64,000 nt of DNA, from positions 69,428,790 through 69,492,789 of the forward strand of contig CM062292.1 of NCBI GenBank assembly GCA_031216915.1, read 5' to 3'. Position 1 is the stretch's first letter. The number at the start of each line of letters is the position of its first letter. Of this stretch, positions 22,348 to 32,867 are shown in pieces. Both the position numbers and the translations under genes were made by a program. This DNA is from Pictodentalium vernedei (Eukaryota > Mollusca > Scaphopoda > Dentaliida > Dentaliidae). The notes below the pieces were generated by a model. The model made no database searches. It had not been told where the DNA came from and saw only the letters and a list, made by a program, of their open reading frames with translations.

Positions 22348-23629
22348 TGAGCGTCCTGAACTACTCCCACATACCAAGTTTCACGAAAATCGGCCCAGCA
22401 TGAACCGAGATACAGGTTCAAGGTCAACGGTTTGAATATCAAGGTCACACATGACGGGCATCGGGTGTGGCGAAATTGTTGGGCGCCCGAACCACACACC
22501 AAGTTTCAGGACAATCGCCCAGCAGGAGCCGATACACAGGTTCAAGGTTTCTGGTTTAATGGTCAAGGTCACACACCCGGTCAAACAGATACGCCCATGT
22601 TACTCCTCGTGTCTAGCTATGTATGTTGTTTGAGTGTAACTTAGGAGAAGATGGCACAATAGCGGAGATGAACACGCGAATAGTCGATGTGATAGAGTAG
22701 GGGGTTGGCCAACCGCCAGGAACTGCTACGGCTGTAGGTAGTTTAAGTAGAAGGCCGTGTGGTGGACTAATAATATTACTTGACACATGTTATCACAGGA
22801 TCGGGAATATGATGTGGTCGTTATTAAGTGTCATCCTGGGATCGGGCTCATTTGTTTCCAGGTGCGGTGGGTGTGACATAAACTTATAGTAGTACAGTAC
22901 AGGGAAATGACTAATTTGTTCAGGTAGTGAAAACTGGAGAGACAGAGGATAGATCGTACGCTTAATTTGGAGGAAAGTAGCCTAATCCAAATCCCATCGA
23001 GCTATAGGATATCCCCTATCCCAATCCCAGTACACCTACCATATCGCCTCCCGATATTCCTCTGCGCCGCTTGACTCAACGTCTTGCTTCTGTTCCATCT
23101 TTTCCTTGTATCCCACACTACCCCCCCCCCCCCCCCCCCCCTCCGCCACTATCCAGTCTTGGGGCACCCAAATCCCACGGCACCCACTCCACCCTTTGCC
23201 CCAGCAACTTTGGCCAGAGTTACTTGCATTTATTAACAGTAGGAACCTGCTACCCACATTGCTTTTGTGCAAGTGAACAGCCGGTCGAATATGATGATTG
23301 CAGTTATAAATGACCATCCTGGAATCAAAATTACTGAATGTCTGGTAAGGTAGACCTATATGGTTGTGGCAGGGCAGTAGAGGCTATTGAGGAAGACGTT
23401 TGCGCGGGTGGTACAAATAGAAGAGGGATAATGCCTGCCACTCAGAGCAGAGTATACCCGCCCCAGGTCCCGGAATACTCTCCATCATAATCCCAACACA
23501 CCCACACATGTTGGCTGTGTACGGCATAGGGGCCATTGGCAGCATTGATGAAGGCGTAGGATGTGTCATAAGTAGCCGAACGCACTGCTGGAGTAAAGAG
23601 AAAAAACAAAAATCAAACTTAGAATTTTA

Positions 23630-23845
23630 TTACATTACGGGCCTGGAAAAGTGTAATTTGTATCTAATTTTTTAAAAATTTTATTACATTATGGGTACCT
23701 AACATTTATTACACGTTATTACATTTATTACATTATGGGTCGTTTTTTATTACATTATGGGTTCGTATTACATTATGGGTCGTTTTTGTATTACATTATG
23801 GGTGGGTATTACATTATGGGCATTTATTACATTACGGGTCGTAAC
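23630..23845 (-). repeat. Subterminal 13-bp repeat array, right arm
   Basis: Mirror image of 20297-20515: TATTACATTA(T/C)GGG repeats in the same order and spacing when reversed. Confidence 0.9.
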
Positions 23846-23928
23846 ACACGTCTCCCATTCCGGCCAAAAGAAACTAATATAAAAAATACAGCACATTGTT
23901 AAACAAAAATAGGAACGATAATTATACA

Positions 23929-24028
23929 TTGGCATGGCGGGGGTTCGAACCCACGCCGAGAGATGCAACTTTCTGATGAATAATTAGATAATTATACAGG
24001 CAGCAAATTCGGTTGAGCTATTTTCGAT
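23929..24028 (-). pseudogene. tRNA-like sequence (box A and box B), probable pseudogene
   Basis: On the minus strand TAGCTCAACCGA resembles a box A and GGGTTCGAACCC is a perfect box B, with a CGTGG..CCCGCC-like T arm. The boxes are farther apart than in a standard tRNA and no matching acceptor stem is seen at the 5' side, so a functional tRNA is unlikely. GATAATTATACA occurs at both 23917-23928 and 23987-23998; alternatively only the 3' half of a tRNA was inserted there with a 12-bp duplication. Confidence 0.45.
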
Positions 24029-24063
24029 TGTTCAAATGTATTTCAAGCTTTCGTATGGCTTAA

Positions 24064-27000
24064 GGGGTCGTCCAACCTAACTTTGGTCAATTTTTTGACA
24101 TTTTTCCCAATGCCTCAGAAACAGATAAGAGAAGTAAGGAAAGGCAAATTATATATCAAAATAATGAGTAAAGTGCATAGAAAAGGTACATATATTTTTT
24201 TTCAGGGAAAAAAGTGAATTTTATGATTTTGAAGAAGATTAATTTGCAAATGGCATAAGTAACGAACCGGTAAAACCACAAAATAATCGGTAATTCGAAA
24301 GCCTTGTCCTCAATATAATGATAACATACTACAGACTCTGAGAAAGCATTTTTTTGACACACACTCTGGTGGGTTTTGACGTTTGAATGTAATAACATCA
24401 ACACAAATTTTTGATGTTCCGGATGTAGCCATGTTTCAACGATGTTTTTCCGGTCATGTGATTACGATGTGGTTCTTGCAGAAATACTCAATTTGGGCAA
24501 TCGTAAGAATGCAAGGACGTGATCACGCCCTTTATTTGTTCGAGACAATGTATGAGCGTATTTGCAAACAGGTGACAGCAAGTACTTGAGCTGTTAATGT
24601 CATAACTGCAAAATATGGTTCGAAATTCCCTCTCGTGTTTACAGGCCGTCTGAACTTTTTTGTTGACAAAAAATCTGAATTATTGCGCACTAGAAAGACA
24701 ACATGAACCACTTGTAAAAAAAATAACCGAGTGTATAAAATCGGGACGATACACATAAAATAAGGCAATATTCATAACAAAGTAAGCAGAATGCTTCAGA
24801 AATCACTTTTTCACGAAGTATATTCCAAGTGACCTGGAACTATATTGAGTGTGTTAATTTCCCCCTGTCGCTGCGAAGTTATTTACGTCCTAGTAACCAT
24901 GGAATTTGAAGACGGGTATGTTTGATGTCTGCAAAGGACTGATTGAAGATGGGTTGAAAATGATGCATTCGTGCTTTTAAATAAGGTGCGCTTGGACGAT
25001 GCTGAGAATTTAGTTTTTTCTTCCAACCAACCATAGTAATACAAGCGTCGATCAGTGTTTTTTTTATCGTTTTACACTGACAAATGTGACAAATCTCCTT
25101 CACCGGAAACCATCCCCCAATTTGCATATCACAATAAACATAACCGCTGTCACGGAGTGTCAGCGTGGCCGTGTGGTCAAAACCGAAACGAATTATCGAA
25201 TGCACGGTCAATATTAGCTGCAATTGGCTTTTAAATAAATGAAATACACGAAATATTCGCAATTTCTTCATTATTCATGCCGAGTTACTTTTTAATCAAA
25301 CCACATGCGTTCAGTTTCGTTTGTCGGCATCAAACTGATATTGTTTGTGGTAATTAAATAGTACGAGAAGGCGAAGGAAGCCAAATATTTTTACATCATC
25401 TATTATTTTATTCAAATTGATAATTTCTTTTATTTAACTGAAATTATGAACTGATAAGTTGGGTGTGTTGCGATTATTATGCCCCAGACCTGGAACTTAG
25501 TGGAAGTTGGAAAATCAAAGGTGCATCTAGGGCCGTGCAGTGGTGACCCCCTGTCCTCTTAATCTTAGTCTTACCCATTCATCATTGCATGTACCAACAT
25601 TCCCCCTTGTATCTCAACCATTGCTACTCCAGTTTGAAGGATATTTGGTTTTGTGATCGAGCATCATGGAGAAACAATGCCTGTGTAGCTGCTGTAGCAT
25701 GTGTTTCTTCCCACATTTTTTCAGAGTTGTGGTACTTTTTCACTCTTTTGAGTTAGAAAATTTTGTTTATAACTAGTTGATTTGTTACAATTTGTTGCAG
25801 AGTGCCTGCTAATACCCTCAATTGTATTGCTGCAGAATTTTCTTGTGAAGATTTTGTTCCTATTACTTATCAAGCAACAACCTAATGAATATTCTGTATA
25901 AAGCCACCAATCTGATGTTTGACACTTTTATTGGAGCTGTTTTGAAGGCTTATGGAACTCAAAATGTTGATTATGGCAGGACTTTTCTATTCACCCATGA
26001 ATCGATAAATTAAGTGTTATAGTTGGAAGTAAGAAGCATGAAAGGTCCAGAACTAAAACTCTAAAAAGAATGTTTTGCAATGTAACATGATTTTTGCAGA
26101 TACACTTATTTGGAGGTTTACCTGTCTGATAGTGTTTGGAACATGTGTGGCCAGGATCTTCAAAAAGAAAAAAAGAGTTAAACTTTGAGAAAAAAGGCAT
26201 ATGCCTTGAGTGCCGGAGGTAGAGTCATACAAGGAAGAGACCCCCCCACCCCAAAATTTTCTGTGTCAAATGGAGCTCACTTGTCATCTTTTGGGGATTG
26301 CTTTGTGTACTGCGTTCTTGAAAAAAATATGTGAGACCCTCTGGATGTGCCCTTCTGATCTCAATATGTCAGTAAGCCTCCTTGGGGAAAGTACATGCAA
26401 TAATGGTTATGTAAGGTTGATTTGATGTGTTTTGAATAACAATGTACTTTTAAGTACATTAGATGGTTTATTGCAGTGACAGGTTACAGTTACCCTTATT
26501 TCTTCTCCAACAGATATCATGAGTGTATTGGTGTCCAAGAGTTAAACAAAGCTAATGTACTTATTGATAAACCAGACAAATTTAACAATTTAATCACTAT
26601 CAAATTGATGCATGGGATAAAAGGGGTTAGAGTGCAAGGGGTTTGTAAATATATTTATTCAACTACAATGTATGACTTTGCAGTGCATTCTACATAGGAG
26701 AATATCATATTTTCTTTCCAAACCATTACAGTAACACATACATCTTGATATTGGGAGACACTCTTTTGTCCTTCCATACTTCTTCTGCTGGACTCCTTCA
26801 AGTTGACCTTTGTTGAACTCCCCAAATCAAAACATAAACAAAAGAAAATGTCTGCCTTCAATCAGTGAGCACGCCACTTATAACATTTGGTCTCAATCTT
26901 CATTACTTTCATGAATTAGGAAAAGATTTCTTCGAGTATGTACTTAAATGTTTATAGAATACAGCTGTTATTTTATTTTGAGGTATTTTATTGTAAAAAT

Positions 27001-27208
27001 TTTGTTCTCTTACTTATGCCATAGCAGACTTTCAGGTGGTGCTATTTCCACATGGCAGCAGTTCCATGGCAAATTTCAGTTTCCACATGTTCTATGTTTC
27101 ATTCCAAGCACTTTGGTATATAATTTATTGGGGTTATTCATTTTGGGCCTTTTTTAGACTTGAAAGAAAATTACATGAAATTTGACCAAAGTTAGGTTGG
27201 ACGCCCCC
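24064..27208. mobile_element. TTAA-flanked 3.1-kb element with 27-bp terminal repeats
   Basis: TTAA at 24060-24063 and 27209-27212. The left end GGGGTCGTCCAACCTAACTT matches the inverse of the right end with one mismatch, and the match continues to TTGGTCAA. TTAA with G-rich ends fits Kolobok/T2-type elements better than piggyBac (which begins CCC/CYT). The interior has no long open frame. An acceptor-like TTTGTTGCAG at 25792-25800 is followed by a short open stretch that soon meets stops. It is decayed or non-autonomous. Confidence 0.7.
24879..25271 (-). other. Unrecognised 130-codon frame inside the TTAA element
   Basis: Begins MKKLRIFRV and contains the cluster EICHICQCKT, a short cysteine/histidine group that could be half of a zinc-binding module. 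No transposase catalytic motif is seen. It may be a leftover exon of the element or chance. Confidence 0.2.
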
Positions 27209-27212
27209 TTAA

Positions 27213-27552
27213 CTGCTGTGCTTTGAGCTCAGTATACCACAGTGAAGCCATTAAAGGATGCGTTGCGCAACTAAATGTACGTAACGCGTGTATCACGCTT
27301 TTCCGACCTGCTTAAATATTCCGTCCGATTGATTCTAAGAACAGGTGATAGACTATTTGGGGCGATACTGTTTCCAGGATAAAACAGCGTTGGGTTTGTT
27401 TGGGAATTCAACAAGTGGTTTGAGAGCTTAATATCGCTTGTGTTATTATTGTGCCCCACGCGATAAGGAATTTTAGATGTCTGATCCCCTCAAAAGATCT
27501 ACGCTCATTTCCCAATGTACGTACTACCGGTACACGAGGATGCGTAAAGGAG
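27213..27552. other. Spacer, unassigned
   Basis: About 340 bp between two TTAA-type insertions; nothing recognised. Confidence 0.4.
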
Positions 27553-27801
27553 TTAACCCTTTACCTAACATGAAAGGCAGACGACACTTGCAAAAAAGAT
27601 TTTGAATAACTAATTTTTTTCATTTTTTGTCTCAAAAACATAGGTTATGACCTCTCATTGGAACGAGCTCGAGGAGCTCGTTCCAATGAGGGGTCATAAC
27701 CTATGTTTGTGAGACAAACAATGAAAAAATAATGAAAATTAATTGGCGATTTTTGCGAATAGCGCTGGGTGATTTTGCCGTTATGTTGGGTAAAGGGTTA
27801 A
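27553..27801 (+). mobile_element. Family A TTAA hairpin MITE
   Basis: TTAA at 27553-27556 and 27798-27801. a-end AACATGAAAGGCAGACGACA left, b-end GTTATGTTGGG right. Core palindrome GGAACGAGCTCGAGGAGCTC with long arms. One of the best preserved copies. Confidence 0.92.
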
Positions 27802-29186
27802 AGTCTGTCTCAGAATGACTTATAGGGCTAAATGCTATTTACTTCCCGTCGACATGTCCACAACACTTGATTGATAAATTCAGATTCCTGTCACAGTTTA
27901 ATGGCTTCATCAAGCTCTGCTGTGCTTGATGTATGGTCTCTATTCCTCGCAGAATTTTTGAACAAATAGAAACTGAAACAATTATTGCTCCCGTCTCTCA
28001 AACCACAACAAACCAATCCATATAATGTATTATCCGTCACGGAGTTAACAGGCGAGCAAATAGAGTTTGGCAATGTAAATAACAATATATAATAAAATGA
28101 ATTTTATAACGATCAGTTTATTACAGAGAACAAGCAAGATGTCCGTATGTTTGTTTTCATATTTGTGACTTCATCAAATAAAAATATATATAGAGAGAGT
28201 TTCAGAGGGTTTGAGCACTGTTTAGGCTGGTAGTGAAACTGGTGTAGTGACAAAAGCTTAGTCAAACCTTCGGTGCTGGAGACGTTTGAGGAGATACAAA
28301 GATAGCAGTATTCTTAAAAGTTTGAAAACCACAGTCTGTATTTAACCTGACAAGCATGCGGGTTACATCCACACAGTGGTGTCTCGTCCTATGGTACAGA
28401 ATGGTCGAAAGCCAGAGACCCCGACCACAGACGGTTCAATTGGAAATGGGGTCCATTTGACTCAATGCTTTTAACGAACGATATTTTGTTGATATGCAGC
28501 GAGTGTTCCTGTCCGCCAATGAATAATGTTGTTCCATTATCACACCGTCTACCAATTAACTGCCCAGTTGCCAGTAAGTATATTGGCAACTGATACAACG
28601 CCGAAAGAAAAATATATGGTATACGGTTCAGTAATATACCCCTCTCGTTACACTGAACAAATTGAAGGATTTTGCTTCTGTTGGTAGCAATTGTCAAAAT
28701 TTCCCACAGGATCCAACCACTGTGGCTCGGTGCGTTAAGAATCCCACTGCCCCTTGCACGTTCTGGCCCCCGCATCCACCGGTCGTCACTGCATCCACGC
28801 CACGTAAACTAGCTAATGTCACTCGTCATTAAAAAGTCAACAAAACATTGTAGAAATGTATAAGCAGGGGTGTTCCCATTCATTATCTTGAAAATGATCA
28901 ATGCGCAATTGTGCTTCATGCGATTCTCGAATGCAAACACATGTAGATCCATCAGGATGAGGGTTTTATCACACGTATGTATTTAGACACGTTTGAAATA
29001 AGCCGCACACTGTTCTTCAATATCGGTCTATCCTTCTGATGTTGCCCTTATTCATGTGTGTGAGAAAGGGGTCTGGACCGCCCACTCTGGCAAGCACAAG
29101 TGGCCAACATCATTGGTCATTTATTTGGTAATGGTTGTTTTCCAAACAAGGTACGTACTATCTGGTTGCTCAGCGCATACATGGTT
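27802..29186. other. Unassigned stretch containing one open frame
   Basis: No repeat structure seen apart from the short ATATATATAGAGAGAG tract near 28183-28198. The 28389-28775 frame is listed separately. Confidence 0.4.
28389..28775 (-). other. Unrecognised 128-codon frame
   Basis: Begins MRGPERARGSGILN and includes a hydrophobic part (FLSALYQLPIYLLATG). It does not overlap any recognised repeat, which distinguishes it from most open frames here. No domain is recognised and no splice or promoter signal supports it. Confidence 0.2.
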
Positions 29187-29256
29187 AACATTAATGTTGT
29201 ATATTGCTCCCCGTAGGCCTCCTGAGGCCTACGGGGAGCAATATACAACATTAATT
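29187..29256. repeat. Perfect 70-bp hairpin, family Q
   Basis: CATTAATGTTGTATATTGCT and its inverse pair exactly, with the turn GTAGGCCTCCTGAGGCCTAC at 29212-29231. No gap in about 33 bp of stem. Confidence 0.85.
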
Positions 29257-29681
29257 TTAAGAATACACATCGCTTTAAGCCCCCTGGAAGCTTGTAACAC
29301 ATATGAACAATAGGAAAAGCCAACCAAATTTGCTTCATGTATAATTATTATTATTTTTGTTTTACAAGGTGCCATATTATTATTTTTGTGCGCGGGGGCG
29401 GGCGGGGGGGGGGGGGGGGGGGGTGGGGGCGGGGTAGAATGTGGGAAGCACGTGCTCCTTCCCAACCCCATCTCCTTTGGGGTCGTCCGCGAAACAATAT
29501 CAATTTTACCACTTTTACAGCCGCAACTGTGTTTAACCATTCTAAAAACGCTCACCTCAGACCCAGATCATTCACGATGTTTTGTCGGAGGTACAGCGAC
29601 ATACTTTCTATCTTTGTCTTCCCCACCGCAAACTGACCGACAATGTGATAGAACAGTCACTTTCGTGGAGAAAAAATTGGT
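29257..29681. repeat. Unassigned with 20-G homopolymer
   Basis: Uninterrupted G from 29404 to 29423 within a G-rich 29391-29433 tract. Glycine-rich and proline-rich frames across it come from the homopolymer. Confidence 0.7.
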
Positions 29682-30721
29682 GGCCAAGGCCAGGTAACGG
29701 CTGAAATATAGGAGGCATAATAGTATGGGGGATACGTGGTTAATATTATATAGAGTTCTGACTCTCCGCCACTGGCGTGGTATGGCATTTGTTTGTGTAT
29801 CACTCGTTGAGAGCGTATATGGCCCTCGTGTGGCTCCTTTGTTGGGGGTGTATTTTATGAATTTCCAAGCCACAACGCATAGGCCTGGCAAGTGTTACCT
29901 TTGCCTAAAATGTCATATTTTCTGAGAGGGGTGGTACAGTTATTTGTGCGATGGTTGGGTCTTTTTAGAAACTTGTGAACTGTGATGTCTTCAATTTTTA
30001 AGAAAGTTTCTTGGCTGTCGAGAAGTCCTGGACTCATGGTGTTGTGTGTTCATCACAGGCTCTCACAAATACATCTTTCCAGCAGTCTGATCGGCAATAT
30101 ATCGCTTGTGACACGTGACCACAAACGCTGATACTCGTGACTGAACTTATCTTTTACGACAGCTTATCTGAGGTTGACGCACCCTGGCTGATTATTTATT
30201 TATATTTATTTATATTTATTTATTGATGTTTGATTTATGCACAATGACTAATCATGACCGTGACAGTTTTACGGGTGGAGGAAGCCGGAGTACCCGGAGA
30301 GAACCACGGAGCAACGACGAGCAACTGCCAGCTCCCCAACATAGTAACTCCGCACTGCAGCACAGGCAGGGTTAGATTGGTTGAAGACAAGCGTACCATC
30401 GACGTGCAGTACGCCTTAGTATAAGGTGTCATCGTGCCCCCACATGGGCAATGGGGGTGAAGCGTCTTGCCCAAGGACACAACGCGGTTGCCGCAGGTGG
30501 GATTCGAACCGAGGACCTCTCGGCTTGCAGCCTACACCTCTACCTACCGAGCCACCGCGCCCCCACCCTGGCTGATCAAGATCCATCATTGAATTCAGAT
30601 TTAACACTATCGGACCAGTAAGGTCCGAATTTGTTGCGGTGACACAGGAATTATACGATTTTGTTGTCGCCTAACTGCAAGGCCACCAGATATGCATTGG
30701 CAATAAAAAAGAGTGGGTGAT
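29682..30721. repeat. Dispersed duplication block U, copy 1
   Basis: From GGCCAAGGCCAGGTAACGG to GAGTGGGTGATT this block is nearly identical to 60970-61628, apart from a SINE insertion (30193-30563). Both copies run directly into a family A MITE at the same TTAA. Minus-strand frames in the block share a peptide with NHRTNNCTTPL in both copies, but copy 1 has an in-frame stop upstream; coding status unknown. Confidence 0.9.
30180..30576 (-). mobile_element. tRNA-headed SINE with 13-bp target duplication
   Basis: CACCCTGGCTGAT flanks the SINE on both sides (30180-30192, 30564-30576), and the sister block at 60970-61628 shows the related empty site CACTCTGGATGATCAAG. On the minus strand the head is GGGGGCGCGGTGGCTCGGTA (box A) and TCGGTTCGAATCCCACC (box B). 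The body has CTTGGGCAAGACGCTTCACC and GTACTGCACGTCGATGGT; tail type 1 ends in ATAAATAAATATAA repeats. Full-length, 371 bp. Confidence 0.95.
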
Positions 30722-30971
30722 TTAACCCTTTACCTAACGTAACGGCCAAAACCGACCAGCGCTATTCTAAAAAATTGCCAATTAATTTTCATTATTTTTT
30801 CATTTTTTGTCTCAAAAACATAGGTTAAGACCCCTCATTGGAACGAGCTCGTCGAGCTCGTTCCAATGAGGAGTCATGACCTATGTTTTTGAGACAAAAA
30901 TGGAAAAAATGAGTTATTCAAGAATGTTGTTTGCAAGTGTCGTCTGCTTTTCATGTTAGGTAAAGAGTTAA
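30722..30971 (-). mobile_element. Family A MITE at the border of block U copy 1
   Basis: TTAA at 30722-30725 and 30968-30971. b-end left (AACGTAACGGCCAAAACCGA), a-end right (GTCGTCTGCTTTTCATGTT). Core GGAACGAGCTCGTCGAGCTC intact. Confidence 0.92.
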
Positions 30972-31680
30972 CAGTGCACTGAATTAACGGAAGTGACGAA
31001 CATATACAAGTTTTAGTTGCACCTGGCATGCCAAAACAAGGCGGGCAATGCGCGGTTTACTCTAAACCCTTCAATAACTAGTGACGAGTAAATCACCTGC
31101 GTTTATTGAGAGTCAGAAAAATCTTCTAAGTTACTGCACATGATTTGTTAGCATCAAATGTGAATAGACGACGTGGATTAATACTGTAACAGTCAATTAT
31201 CCAATCGAATTTGACGTAAAATCACTGCAGCCTGCCGACCAACAGAAAGAGAGCATATAGTTCTGATGGTCGAGTCCAGCATAGTATTTGAGGAGAGAAA
31301 GGACACAAAGTTGCTGCCATACAATGGTGAATTAAATATGAACCATGTCGCCGAAGAGGTGCAGCATTTCATAACTGTGATGTAGCTTGGGAGGGGTGGG
31401 GTTAATCTTAAAACTTTTCGCTACCGCCCACCCAAAACATTGCCCCAATTAAACTTTCACACCACTCATGGAGCACTAAATGGTTTACAGACGCTATAAA
31501 TGCCCCAAATTCGCTCTTAGATCACCGAATTTTGCCAAATGTTTTGGGGGGGGGGGGGGGTGGGAGGCCTAGTCCTAAGTAGGACCCTCCGATCGTTATC
31601 CCATTCTCCCACTTCCCTTAACTGGTAGAGTGCTAAATTATTTTTGATCACCACAATTTGTTCACATATCTTTGCCTTTT
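30972..31680. other. Unassigned with 18-G run
   Basis: G homopolymer at 31543-31560. No other structure. Confidence 0.5.
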
Positions 31681-31750
31681 TACAATTTATGGGAGAGTGC
31701 CTATAGGCACACATACAGGCACACCTATAGGCACTCTCCCATAAATTATG
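31681..31750. repeat. 70-bp hairpin
   Basis: ATTTATGGGAGAGTGCCTAT pairs with ATAGGCACTCTCCCATAAAT. The stem motif GGAGAGTGCC is shared with the smaller hairpin at 57058-57112. Confidence 0.85.
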
Positions 31751-32137
31751 ACAAGACAAATCCATACATATATATAATTTTTTTATATAAAATATATAAA
31801 TAATTTCACTTTAAAGATAATATGTAGCATATCCACGGAATATTTAGCCTTTATGTTATGGTACCTACACTTCAGAGTAAAGCTCAAATATGGGCTTCCA
31901 GCACTTTACCAGTTAGTGAAAGTGGGAGGAGGTAACGGACGATCCGAGGACTCTAGTCAAGATAAAGGGGTACCCCGAATCACAACAACAACGTTCTTCC
32001 AAATGTCATACTCCCCCATCCCTCGAAAACTGGTTAGGGAAGCCCCTATTATAGAATTTTGGATACGCGCCTGGTAATAATAAGTACATCCTTTAATCAT
32101 TTTTTGTCGAATGATATAAATCAAGAGTTTCAAGAAG
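31751..32137. other. Unassigned, AT-rich
   Basis: Begins with an ATATATAATTTTTTTATATAAA tract near 31768-31800 style AT-rich run; nothing else recognised. Confidence 0.4.
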
Positions 32138-32386
32138 TACAGTACAGTCGCCGTCAACTGGTCACTTTCCACGGGTGGGCAATATTCCACGGACGCCATA
32201 ATATTAGATTCCAAACACAAATTATAGAAAAAATCATCAAAAATTTAATTAATGAAGCACCGGGTACAACCCGGTGCTTCATCAATTGAAATTTTGCTGC
32301 TGATGATTTTTATTACCTGGTAAACGCATGCGTGGACATCACTGCCCGCGCGTGGATTACAACCAGTTCACGGCGACTGTACTGTA
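32138..32386. mobile_element. TA-flanked hairpin MITE, family G, copy 2
   Basis: TACAGTACAGTCGCCG at the left, CGGCGACTGTACTGTA at the right: TA duplication with CAGT ends, mariner-like. Central hairpin GAAGCACCGGGTACAACCCG. Subterminal parts include ACGGGTGGGCAATATTCCAC on the left and CATGCGTGGACATCACTGCC on the right. Best complete copy of the family. Confidence 0.88.
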
Positions 32387-32401
32387 CCATCAGTTTCTAT
32401 T

Positions 32402-32661
32402 GGGGGCGCGGTGGCTCAGTAGGTAGAGGTGCAGGCTGCAAGCCGAGAGGTCCTCGGATCGAATCCCACCTGCGGCAACCGCGTTGTGTACTTGGACAAG
32501 ACACTTCACCCCCATTACCCACGTGGGAACACGGTGGCGTTGTCGTATTGCACGTCGATGGTTCACTTCTCTTCAACCAATACTAACCCTGCTTGTGTGG
32601 AGTTAGTATGTTGGGGAGTCTGCCAGTTTCTCGCCGTTGCTCGGTGGTTCTCTCCGCGGCT
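32402..32661 (+). mobile_element. tRNA-headed SINE truncated by a family A MITE
   Basis: Head GGGGGCGCGGTGGCTCAGTA, then GGATCGAATCCCACC. Body ATTGCACGTCGATGGTTCAC. It stops at TTCTCTCCGCGGC where the MITE at 32663 begins; the tail is not found beyond the MITE. Confidence 0.85.
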
Positions 32662-32662
32662 T

Positions 32663-32867
32663 TTAACACTTTACCTGACACGAAAAGCAGACGACACTTA
32701 CAAAAAATTCTTGAATAACTGTTTCCATTTTTTGTCTCAAATAAATAGGTTATGACCCCTCGTTGACGAGCTCGTTCCAAAGAGTGGTCATAACCTATGT
32801 TTGTGGGACAAAAAATGAATATATAATGAAAATTAATTGGCGGTTTTGGCCGTTACGTTGGGTAAAG
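32663..32867 (+). mobile_element. Family A MITE, right TTAA lost
   Basis: TTAA at 32663-32666 followed by CACTTTACCTGACACG (one change in CCCTTT). The core is shortened to GACGAGCTCGTTC. The right end reads ACGTTGGGTAAAG and then diverges without a TTAA, implying a deletion that probably also removed the SINE tail. Confidence 0.85.

Larger units (their letters stand above)
20297..23845. mobile_element. 3.55-kb foldback transposon-like element with 8-bp duplication
   Basis: The outer ends are GTTACGACCCGTAATGTAAT and its exact inverse, flanked by ACACGTCT at 20289-20296 and again at 23846-23853. The arms are complementary from the ends to a (CT)n(TA)n spacer at 22292-22347, so the element is one giant inverted repeat (arms about 1.5 kb, the left one longer by an unpaired 0.5-kb segment). 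An 8-bp duplication fits hAT, P or Merlin-type integration; the end sequence does not let me choose. No transposase frame is visible; frames on both strands are mirror images of each other. Confidence 0.88.

Noticed and set aside
22203-22644. Several overlapping frames with Ser-Leu and Ile-Tyr runs
   Set aside because: They are translations of the (CT)n(TA)n spacer and mirrored palindrome arms.
29187-29256. Rho-independent terminator
   Set aside because: A perfect stem without a following T-run in a eukaryotic context; better explained as a MITE hairpin.
29229-29697. Glycine-rich and proline-rich frames
   Set aside because: Caused by the 20-G homopolymer.
30496-30563. Functional tRNA gene
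   Set aside because: Boxes A and B are present but joined to a SINE body with target duplication; it is a SINE head.
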